A stretch of 64,000 nt of DNA, from NCBI GenBank assembly GCA_014526335.1, contig JACTAT010000039.1:4202202-4266201 (forward strand), in the 5' to 3' direction. Position numbers and translations under genes: made by a program. Positions within the stretch are counted from its first letter, which is position 1. Each line of letters starts with the position of its first letter. The notes beneath the pieces are model-generated. The model had not been told where the DNA came from, ran no database searches, and saw nothing but the letters and a program-made list of their open reading frames with translations. The DNA is from Chrysaora quinquecirrha (taxonomy: Eukaryota; Cnidaria; Scyphozoa; Semaeostomeae; Pelagiidae). Shown piece by piece: positions 54,669 to 64,000 of this stretch.

Positions 54669-57600
54669 TTACAATATGAGCACTTTGACGACAGTATAGA
54701 CATACACGTCCCCTTTGAGTCCCTTCACTGAAACAACGAGCTGGTCTGTGATGCCTTTAAAATGCGCGGCTTTTGGAGCAAAGTAATTGATCCTGAAATA
54801 TCCTCGTCTCCAGATTCTTCTCTTCTTGAACGGCAGAATGGGTGTGCCTAACTTCGCGATGCAGTCAAACTTAAACGTAGCTGGTTTGCCACGGTTCAAA
54901 ACCTCAAAAATCAAAAGCATCTTTTTACCTTGTAATACCGTATAATCACGGTCACCGTATAAAGAACGGACTAGAATTGGCTGTGCTTTGACGGTCTTCT
55001 CCGAGAGTCTCTGAAATATGTAGCCTTCGACTGTTCTGCCTCTCAGCCTGACTTTGAACGATTCTTTGAATGATTTGAAAGATGTGTTGAAAACTGTAGA
55101 GCCTTTTGAACGCTGAAGACGCAAACCAGCCTTCAGCTTACTGCCATCTTCACGTAGAAAGTCAACCCTCATGGTTGAAACTCGAACATTATCAAGACCA
55201 CTGATTGAGAGGTACATGTGCACATTATCCCCTATGGAAGAAACAAGGTTAGGAAATTTATTTTATCTGATAGTTAGAATGCATTTGGTTAGCAGAACAA
55301 GCTAGGGTTCCTTCAGATAGTTTCAGTTGCTCTATGAAGCCTCCTTATTAAAAGAACTAGAATAAGCCCCCTTTTAGCCCAGTATTAATTACCACTGACT
55401 TCTGCTGATTACAGATAACTGGTCGAATCTGCTGTTTTCCGTTGATACTGACAATGATTGATAATGATAGCAATATTGAAGATGACGATGATGAAAATGG
55501 TTACGACGATCATGACGACAATGTTGATGATGATGATGATTATGATGAGACGCAGATGGTGATGATGATGATAATGCTGCTTATGATGATTACGATCAAC
55601 ATGACGATGATAGGGATGACGATAATGATGATCATAATGATCATCTGATGATCAGTTATGATGATGATGATGATGATGATATGATGATGTTGATGAAGAA
55701 GATGCTGATAATGATGACTGATTATGATGAAGCTGATTGCTGATGATAATGATGATGACGACGACGACGCGATCGTGAAAAATTTATAATGATGGTTTGA
55801 CAATTTAGATGTTGATGATGACGACGACGATGATGATGATTATGCTGCTGATGATGATGGTGATAATGGTGATAATGATAACGATTGTGACAAAGACGAT
55901 GATCAAGAAGATAATGATAATCACGACGATCATGATGATCACGACGATTACGATGATCACGACGATCATGATGATCACGACGATCAAGATAATCACGACG
56001 ATCATGATGATCATAACGGTCACAATGATCATAATTTGCATTGTGATTGTCAAGATAATGATGATATTGATAATGATTAATGATGAGGAGGAGGAATAAA
56101 AACAAGTAGTAGTCATTGATAACAACAAAAACTTACCAAGTAACGGATGAGATGTCGGGATCAAAGTGTTTTTTCTTGCAAATTTATGGAAAAAGATGAA
56201 TCCAAATTGAATCAGTTTCTTAGAGAGAGCCCTTGCAATATAATCATGTGAACCAACACGAGACGGAAACCTAAGCCTCCAAATGCCAGGTTTCGGATCG
56301 GCGATTTCGTAAACTTTTGCAAGAGATAAATTCACATTGGTCGGCCATTCCTCTCCTATTGGGGAGTACAAGGTAACATATCGAGCACTGTCCGTATTCT
56401 GTACTGTCACTGATACAATCAGAGTTCCAACGGTATCATCAACAGGAATTGAGTACGTTTTGCCATACTTCACAGCTCTCTTTGCACGCATAACAATCCT
56501 CCGTCCACTGCTAGCACTGGAGATGATAGTCGGGTTAAACAAACTGCTCTTCACAAGCACATTCAATCTTCTGAGCTCTGATGAATCAGCGAGTGAAAAA
56601 CCTGTCCTGAAGTGAACGATGCCACGTCGTGGAAATGACTTATCGATCCAGCACAACTCTCTGTTTTGGCAAAGAAGTTCACAGTGGCACCGGAAGAGTA
56701 TGCCGCTACCTTCACGGCATTTATATTGTCCGGTGTTGCATCTTTAGCACTGGCATCAGTAAACACAAACATTGGTGAACCAAACCTCGGTCCGGCATTT
56801 AATGCTTCCAAAATTCCAGTGAATGCTAGCTCCGGACAATCGCCACCACCTTTTGCCACTAAGTCATCGATGGCGTTGACAAATTCCTCGCGTTTTGAGT
56901 GGTTCTTATAAACAATCGGTCCATAAGCTAAACGCAAGTAGGACAATAGATCATTAAATGAAGTCTCTTTTGTATGAGCTAGGTTTAAAGGTTTAACTTC
57001 ATAATTAACCGGCTATAGATCTTTCAAAGAGGTCTGGATCGGCATGACATTTTTCTGGAAAATGGTAGACATGTTGAGCAAGGGAATCCTCTCCACATTC
57101 AAAGACCAGAATCGCAGTCGTTTCAGGAGAGATATTGTATAAACCTATCCCTATACCTACGCATAAACATTCCAATACCTATACCTATACATGCCAATGC
57201 CTATACCTATCCCTATATATACGCATAAGAATGCTGATACCAATACTTAAATGCTGATACCAATACTTATCCCTGTACTTAAGCCGATGCCGACACTGAT
57301 ACCTACACATATACCTACGCGTATACATATCGATACCTGTTCCTACACATACTTAAAGGAGCATGCAGATGCAAGTTTTACCATATACAATGCTGCTTTA
57401 ATAGCACCAAAAATAGATATCTCCTTTAAGATGTTCATAGATCTTTTTCAATGATTTTTGTTCTTCACAATAGAGGCCAGTGTGCACAGTGGCTTGAGAG
57501 CTTCACACTGGCTTGTATACATAATGTGGTAGACTAATACAGACGCCTAATTCATGCGTTTATATGTATCTAGGACGAATTGTCATTCTCATCGAAATTA

Positions 57601-60600
57601 ATAGGTATCTCACCGAATATGGACACACATTTGCCGTCTCTCCAGAAAATTACCGACTTCGACCGTTTTTAAAAAATATTTGACAAACATCTGAACAATT
57701 TGCACCCTCAAAATCTAACTAACACCGCTGTCTGGAGTAATATGTATGTCCGTAGTGGCAGGTGCTTACCAATAGGTGCATAATGCTTATCTGTTTCCTT
57801 CATATTGCATACTTACTCGGGTCGTTAAAAGGAGAACGGGACAGTTAAGGCACGTCCCCGTAGGTCAAAACACATGAGGACATTTCTTCATGGGAATGCC
57901 TGTAGATGCGTAGTGGCAGGTTCATACTCATGCACATTATGCTTATTTGTATAGAATTCATACTTACTTGGGTCATTGAATGGGGACAAAATGTAATCCA
58001 CATGGAAGTCTCTGGTCTCTGAAATGATAGTCTTAGCAATGGCTTTAGCGGCTGCAATTTCATCTTTCATGCTCCCAGTTGTATCGATAGCAAACATTAA
58101 TGTTGCATCACCTCTCTTTGCAAACACTTCATCAAATGTATCACTGCCAATTGATGTCTTGATTCTAGACAGGAAATTTGTTGCTGCCTTTTCCATTTGA
58201 GCTGGTTTCATACCGATGTTCAACTTTGACTGAAAAGAGATGAACAATAAGAGTTAACGTGTTAGTTTGTTAGTTAGTTGATTAGTTGGTTAGATAAACA
58301 GTAGTTTAATTTGTTATTTGACTAGTTGGCTAGTTAGTTATTTAATAGCTTAGATAGTTAGCTAGTTAGTTAGTTATTTAGTAGCTTTGTTAATTGGTTA
58401 GTTAGTTAGTTAGTTAGCAAGTTAGTTAGTTAGTTAGTTAGTTATTTAGTAGCTTAGTTAATTAATAGCTTAGATAGTTAGTTAGTTAGTTAGTTAGTTA
58501 GGTAGGTAGGTAGTTAGTTAGTTAGTTAGTTATTTAATACGGTTAGTTAATTAGTTAGTTAGTTGGTAAGTTAGTTGGCCAGTTAATCACTTAGTTAATT
58601 TGTTAGTTAGTTAAGCCGTTAGATGGTAGGTTAATTGGTTAGTTAATTAGTTGGCTAGGTAGTTATTTAGTAGCGTATAGTTCGTTATTTAGTAGCTTAG
58701 TTAGTTAGTTAGTTAGTTCGTTACATACTTAGTTAGTTAGCTAGTTAGTTAGTAAGCTAGTTAGTTAGTTAGTTAGCTTGTTTGTTTGTTGATGGGTTGG
58801 CTAGTTAGTTAGCTAGGTAATTAGGTAGAAACATAGTTATTTGGTTAGTTAGTTAGTAAGTTGTTTGATTTGTTATAGTTACAGGTATAAATCAATGTAT
58901 AATAATGGGTAACAATGGGCAGGTATAAAAGATACAAATAAAGCAACTATGTCAAAGTTTAACATAACTTCTCACCTTCATAAAGGCAAATAATGTTTTT
59001 CCGAACGTGACTCTGGCAAAATCAATGTCACCTCCTCTGCTGGCAACTTTAATGAAATGAAGAAGCTCTTGCTGTCTTTGTTCTGGCGTAAGCAAAAGAG
59101 CACGAGGATTCCGACTGACGATTTCATCCGTGATTGCTCTTTGAATCTGATATATCACATTGTAGAATTGAGCTGTAGGGAAAAACGAATGCAATGTTAT
59201 CACAAGAGTTTACATACCTATATATACCGATCATGATCATACCTTTTTATACCAAACATCCAACTTAATTAGGTTAGGCCTGAATTTTTAAATCAATATA
59301 GTAAGACAACTTATACAGTATAGAATGAAATTTTCAGATAGAATGAAATAAAAATGCTGAAGAATACATACGTATGATTATAAATGCAGCGTTAAAGAAC
59401 TTGATGAAGAGTTAAGAATAACTGAACAGCAGTGGAATGGAGTGTGAAATGAACATGCTGATGAATACAGAATGAAAAGAACATGCTGACGAATATAGTA
59501 TGAAATGAACATTCTGACGAATGCAGTATGAAATAAGCATGCTGACGAATATAGTATGAAATGAACATTCTGACGAATACAGTATGAAATGAACATGCTG
59601 AAGAATGCAGTATGAAATAAGCATGCTGACGAATATATTATGAAATGAACATTCTGACGAATGCAGCATGAAATAAACATGCTGACGTATGAAAAGAACT
59701 GGCTGACGAATTCGGTATGAATTCAAGCTTATTTCATGCCATCATTGTCAGATTTCACAATCTTAATTAGTTTGTTACCGGAGTTTTGGGAAATTGCAGA
59801 AATTCAAACTTCAATTTACATACTGTAAGATAGTAAACAGTATATGAAATAAATCGACACAAACTTTTTACCAAAATTTAAAACCCGACAGGAGTGATCT
59901 AAATAATCTATGGGCGTGGATGGCAACATTTTTTCTGGAAAACCACGACATTAAGCATTAGACAGGATATAAATTTCAAAAGCAGCTAAAATTCTCTGAT
60001 TTCAAGATTATTCTCAAATATGACAGGGCGTTTTTATCACCCTTTGCCACAAAAGCAAGAAAAACCGGATAAAATGTGTTCCGAGATTTATAGCGCTTGC
60101 GGCAAATTTAACCAGATATATAAGACTGGATCTTATGACCAGTAAATTCTTTCTAAATACTTAATTTCAATGATGTAACAAATAACCCAGACCTTAAGAA
60201 AATGATTTAATTACTGATAAATAGCCATTTACAGTCTATGTTTCATCTTTATAAAGTGATCAGCTCAAATTTACTAACCAAAGGTTTTGACTTTCGTGCC
60301 CTAACGTCTTAACTGACTGTGTTCTTGGCCACAATTAGCTATTTGATTTTAATATGATTTCTTTATTGAGAACCTTTTAGCAAATATAGGTATATGTTAT
60401 AATAGCATCATATTTGTATATATCGAAGTGTACCGTACTTTCACGAATAAGCACCCCACTTTGGATTGAGCTGCTTGTCAAGCTCTTGATGGAATGAATC
60501 ACCCTGGGTAATGTATGTGCAGTACAGTGAAATTAAATCCTTAAGTTTCCAAGTTTATCCTTAAGTTTATCTTAAGTTTATCCTTAAGTTCTCAACTATG

Positions 60601-62790
60601 AGATTAATCCTTAAGTTTGCAAGGGCCCAAAATCTGGAACTTTCTTCCAGCTGAAATTGAGTCAGCCCGAAATAACGAAGAATTTAAAAGCTTGATAAAG
60701 ACATGGTTCCTGAATAAAAAATGCGCGTGTTCCTTTGTAATAAATGATTCCTTGATGCAATCTCTGGAATTGCTTTATGTTAGTGTGAATTAGTGTTTCT
60801 TCACTATTGTAAATACTAACATTAAATAATGTACAATTACAATTACAATTAGTGGAGGATGTGCTGTACAGTGGAGGATGCCATCAGTACAGTGGAGGGA
60901 TATCATCAGTACGGTGGAGGGTTTTCAGTACAGACTGTACTGTACTGATTATATCCCTCCACAGTACTGAATATCCTCCACTGTACTGATGATATCCCTC
61001 CACGGTACTGATAATATCCCTCCACAGTACGGAATATCCTCCACCGTACTGTTGATATCCCTCCACCGTACTGATGATATCCCTCCATTATACTGAATAT
61101 CCTCCACTGTACTGCACACCCTTCACTATACTCCACATACATTACCCGGGGTGTGAATCAAGAGACACCCTTCGCCAGTTGCTGCAAAACTTATTTTTTT
61201 GCCAGAACTTTAGTTTATTCATAAATTTTCAAATAACCCCTCTTGTTTTTGAAACGGTTTTTTAAGAAGAATCTTAAATCGAGGAAAAACGGCAAATTTG
61301 TGTGTTTCCATGAAGCCTGCAGACTTCAAACAACACACTAGCGCAAAAGTATGAAAATGTCGTAGCGGCGCTCCATGGTCGCAGCCGCTCGCTCTCCCCT
61401 GCTCCGCAGGCACAATTTTCGCAAAAGGGAAAGAATCGGCGATTCAAAACGCGCAGTTTTACATATTACATTTCTGCGTTCGTCGCATTGAACGATGTTT
61501 TTTTCGCAATAAAGCCTTTTCGCGGGAAGAATTTCATTTCGTGCGGGGACCTATCAAAATATAGCTAGAATTTCATTCATCAGCCCGATGATCTTATTTA
61601 ACCAATCACTGCGAAGAAAAGAATAGCATGTGACGAGAATCGGCGATGTGATTGGCTATTTGAAAATGTAAACAGACGGGTTGAGTTGGTGAATGAATTA
61701 CGAACGACCACGTCGCTGTGTCTGGCCTTCAAGCAATAGAAAACCACCACATTATTTACGTGCTAATGAACTATGAATCAGACTGGTTTTCGGTTGGTTT
61801 TTTGCTAAGCCACATTTTACTAAGAATATGATAACAAAACCGTTTGCGACAAAAATGATAACTCGGAGATTTTACGCCCTTTAAAGGCAGATACTTTGCC
61901 CTCCGAGGGGCTAATTGGAGTTGATCGCTTATCCCACCGAGGGGCAAATCACTTCCTAAGCGTCCCTGATCATTCATAATTTTTGTCATTCCTGAAGTCG
62001 GAAGAAATTTGATGTTACATATATAAACAAACAAATTTAGTGACTATACTATGTCGGATTTACAAGCCGTAACAGGTCCTGGCCGCCCTGGCAAAACTAT
62101 CCAACACTGTTGATCAGACAAAATGTGTGACGTTTGATCATGTCACAAAACATTGCTCGATACATATGTTTCTGATTTTCTAAGCAGCATATGTTTTGAA
62201 GTTTCATAAACTTTAGCAAGGAATTCTGCTTCTGCTTGCCAAGCAATGATTTGTGACGTGGCCAAACGGTCAAAACATTGCTTGTAAAGGAAATCTCAAT
62301 TGTTTGACTGTAAACGTTTGATCGTTTGGCAAGGGACTTAGAATGGGAGCATGGTTTGGCAAGGCAAGTGGAGCGCACCTATGTTTTATTGCGACTTCTA
62401 AAGAGAAAATCTCATGTGATCCGTATGAACTATTCCAAATACTTTAACAGTCAAAGACACGTCTAACGTCTAACATATAGTAGGAAAAATAACTTTTGCA
62501 TTACACTATTATTTCTGTATTAGGTTCAAATCAGCCTAATGAACAATACTGACCGCAAAAATTGTGTACAGTATTTTAATGTAATAAAGTGAACACAGAG
62601 GTCTACCTGGCGGGTCCCTTCCTCCATTGTTTAGCCTGTAGAAAGACACCAATGTTCTCCATACAGTCTGCAATGTCTCGTTAATATCGATAGCATTCGC
62701 CTTATTGGTTTTGACCAATGCTGAGCCGGAGCACAATGCGATCAACAAGAACCACGATAGACTTGCATTATGTAGCAATTTAGGCAGCAA
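54669..62790 (-). CDS. Secreted VWA-domain protein (VWA7/hemicentin-like), 5 exons
   Basis: Minus-strand exons 62790-62607, 59172-58976, 58229-57968, 56927-56137 and 55231-54669; phases match at all four junctions if one missing base near 56575 is allowed (about 665 residues). Exon 1 encodes a signal peptide (LSWFLLIALCSGSALV). Exon 2 is helical (LTPEQRQQELLHFIKVASRG). Exons 3 and 4 hold a von Willebrand A domain with the metal site DTTGSM (about residue 176), GGGDCPE and MFVFTDAS, the pattern of the VWA7 and hemicentin group. The remainder is beta-rich and unassigned. Two oddities: the reading frame shifts by one base around SLIHQSS / LRRLNVLV, and the only upstream ATG (62794-62792) is one base out of frame with the signal peptide, so the start codon is not settled. 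The protein is probably secreted to the extracellular matrix. Confidence 0.85.
55442..56098. repeat. GAT-rich compound repeats in intron 4 of the VWA gene
   Basis: Two blocks (about 55442-55765 and 55806-56098) of GATGAT, GACGAC and a 24-base pattern of GATCACGACGATCATGAT units. Antisense ORFs rich in His, Ile or Asp are artefacts. Confidence 0.9.
57140..57350. repeat. CCTATA-type degenerate hexamer repeats, VWA gene intron 3
   Basis: Words such as CCTATACCTAT, CTGATACCAATACTTA and CACATATACCTAC recur with drifting sequence over about 210 bases. Confidence 0.75.
58262..58870. repeat. (GTTA)n tetranucleotide array, VWA gene intron 2
   Basis: About 600 bases of TTAGTTAG repeats, interrupted by TTTAGTAGC and GGTAGG variants. 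Non-coding. Confidence 0.95.
59435..59700. repeat. 28-bp minisatellite, about 9 copies, VWA gene intron 1
   Basis: Units of 28 bases, such as GAATATAGTATGAAATGAAC followed by ATTCTGAC, with alternating GCAG/ATAG and GAAC/AAGC variants. The unit is not a multiple of three. Confidence 0.9.
60530..60622. repeat. Short TTAAGTTTATCC tandem repeats
   Basis: Five to six copies of a 12-13 base unit (CCTTAAGTTTAT) lie directly before the LINE remnant. Confidence 0.75.
60623..60851 (+). mobile_element. 3' end of a LINE (CR1/L2-like)
   Basis: An open frame at 60623-60793 reads GPKIWNFLPAEIESARNNEE and then FKSLIKTWFLNK, the standard C-terminus of non-LTR reverse transcriptase ORFs of the CR1/L2/Rex group. 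It is followed by a short 3' UTR and an (ACAATT)n tail (60831-60851), as those elements have. It is strongly 5'-truncated. Confidence 0.8.
60852..61157. mobile_element. Foldback element made of 22-bp units
   Basis: Units such as CAGTACAGTGGAGGGATATC run one way up to about 60940, then the complement (GTACTGATGATATCCCTCCA) runs the other way to about 61120, so the array folds on itself. The right end (CATTACCCGGGGTGTGAAT) matches the flank of the 71-bp array at 9.6 kb. The unit also resembles that of the element at 29857. It begins exactly where the LINE tail ends. Confidence 0.85.
61158..62600. other. Remainder of VWA gene intron 1
   Basis: A GC-richer patch at about 61350-61560 and a repeat of the GTTTGGCAAG family at about 62085-62365, with ends CCCTGGCAAAACTATCCAAC and GATCGTTTGGCAAGGGACTT. 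No gene is recognised. Confidence 0.55.
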
Positions 62791-62794
62791 CCAT

Positions 62795-64000
62795 TAAGAT
62801 ACCCCTTGTATTACTGTATTCTGATATACTTCGTATGGCCTTTACAACATGAAGAGCGCAGCGATGTGCGGTACTGACGATTGAAACTGAACTCGAGTCA
62901 GGCGTTTCGGTAGTTTAAATTAATAGCACGGGGAATTAACAGACTTTGGGTCATGGTGTTAATGCCATAGAGGAGGAGCCTCGATTGATTAAATCCACCT
63001 CAAAAATCTGTCTCAGGTTTTGTTTAGCCTTTTTATCGATATTCCAAATGTGGAGAATCGAAAAAAACCAAGTCATAGACCACATGTGTGGGTATTGGGC
63101 AAAATCTCGTTAAAACTATAGCAGCAGGTTTTTTGGGATGCTTAATCGAAAACCTTTTCCCATATACAGCACGCCTTAGTGTAAGGTGAGGGCTGGTTCT
63201 GCAGCACACACAAAAGTGACGTCATCAAGGGAATAGAGAGGCATTTTTTTCTTCAAAAAGGCTTCAAAACAAAGGACTTCCAAGGGATTTCCATAAAAAC
63301 GATGGGATTTCCAACAAAAGTTTACGAAGCTTCCAAGGAGTGCATTGCCCCTCAGAGGAAATCATACGTGAGACGCAAACCAAAAAAGGGGAAAGCATTT
63401 GACTACAATACTTCATTTCGATGCAAAGACACAAGATGCATGCACACAGCGCACCAGGAAAATCCACTTGGAAAATCAACAAGACTTTTTTTATCTCTTC
63501 GTTAAACAGACCTTATAGCCTATCTTTTCAATTTAAGTCACCTTTTGCCCATCTGTTTTCTAAGCCGCTATGATGGTACTCAATTATGCGACTATGTCGC
63601 GCGACATGTCTCCTAGTTTAGCCAGACCTAACTTACGAAAAAACAGGTCAACAATTTGATTAGACGAGTAGAAGACTAAAAATCGCGCATGACAAGCAAG
63701 GACCGAATATCTTGGATTAGTATTGATAAAGCGAGCAGTAAATAAGAAATTTAAACCTGTGAAACAATGGACGTAGACACTTGAATGAACAAATGTTGAA
63801 TGAAACTGAGAACTTTGGATTAAAATGATTCATCGAGCTGTAGCCTCGTTGACGTGCGTACATTAGCGAGACATGCGTATCAATTTGTCATCAACCATTC
63901 AGTTTGTGATAAGTATTTATGATATTTATATGTTTTTAAGTTATAGATAAAAACAAGCGTTCATGGTCTATTTACGCACGTTTTTAGTGACGTAAAATTT
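62795..64000. other. Right end of the window, no gene
   Basis: Should hold the promoter of the VWA gene. Copies of the CCAAGGAGTGCATTGCCCCT family (about 63290-63362) and of the GTCTCCTAGTTTAGCCAGAC family (63595-63632) are present. No coding exon is supported. Confidence 0.5.

Noticed and set aside
55805..56105. Ile-, Met- and His-rich ORFs
   Set aside because: They come from GAT/GACGAT repeats in an intron.

Overview
The window is nuclear DNA of an intron-rich, AT-rich animal. A cnidarian, probably an anthozoan, fits best: an animal-type KIF2 gene with 26 exons, a short intronless neuropeptide-type GPCR in tandem copies, a KAT14/ATAC2 gene, an Asterix (WDR83OS) gene, a BEL/Pao retrotransposon and many short foldback elements. 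The species is inference. Exons were joined by hand from GT/AG signals, codon phase and protein family resemblance, and no alignment was run.

Layout. 140-3582 (+): eight exons of a Cys-cluster/SWIM-like protein of the HMGXB3/KDZ-associated kind. 5127-7048 (+): acidic and PHD-finger exons, perhaps its 3' part. 7895-9527: exactly 23 copies of a 71-bp repeat. 10902-24072 (+): complete kinesin-13 (KIF2), 26 exons in continuous phase, 700 residues. 24999-25745: CTA/CTG triplet array. 26-30 kb and 31-42 kb: two diverged tandem blocks, each with a GPCR of the same family. The first GPCR is intact (28564-29679). The second (34653-42184) is split by a 6462-bp BEL/Pao element (35151-41612) with identical 405-bp LTRs and a 5-bp target duplication. 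44182-47588 (-): three-exon Asterix gene whose large intron holds odd TTTCACG/TTACACG motif clusters. 48532-48900 (+): broken paralogue of the first gene, running into a 62-bp satellite (48905-50365). 50646-52667 (+): single-exon KAT14. 54669-62790 (-): five-exon secreted VWA7/hemicentin-like protein, with a one-base break in exon 4 and an out-of-frame ATG.

The genes do not form a pathway. They are housekeeping genes (microtubule depolymerase, ATAC acetyltransferase, ER membrane chaperone subunit), a receptor pair and an extracellular protein. Two themes stand out. First, a 22-23-bp motif is iterated in three separate foldback or minisatellite elements (9.5, 29.9 and 60.9 kb). Second, a very young retrotransposon sits inside an otherwise readable receptor gene. 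Several single-base breaks fall in or next to short base runs and may be assembly errors.
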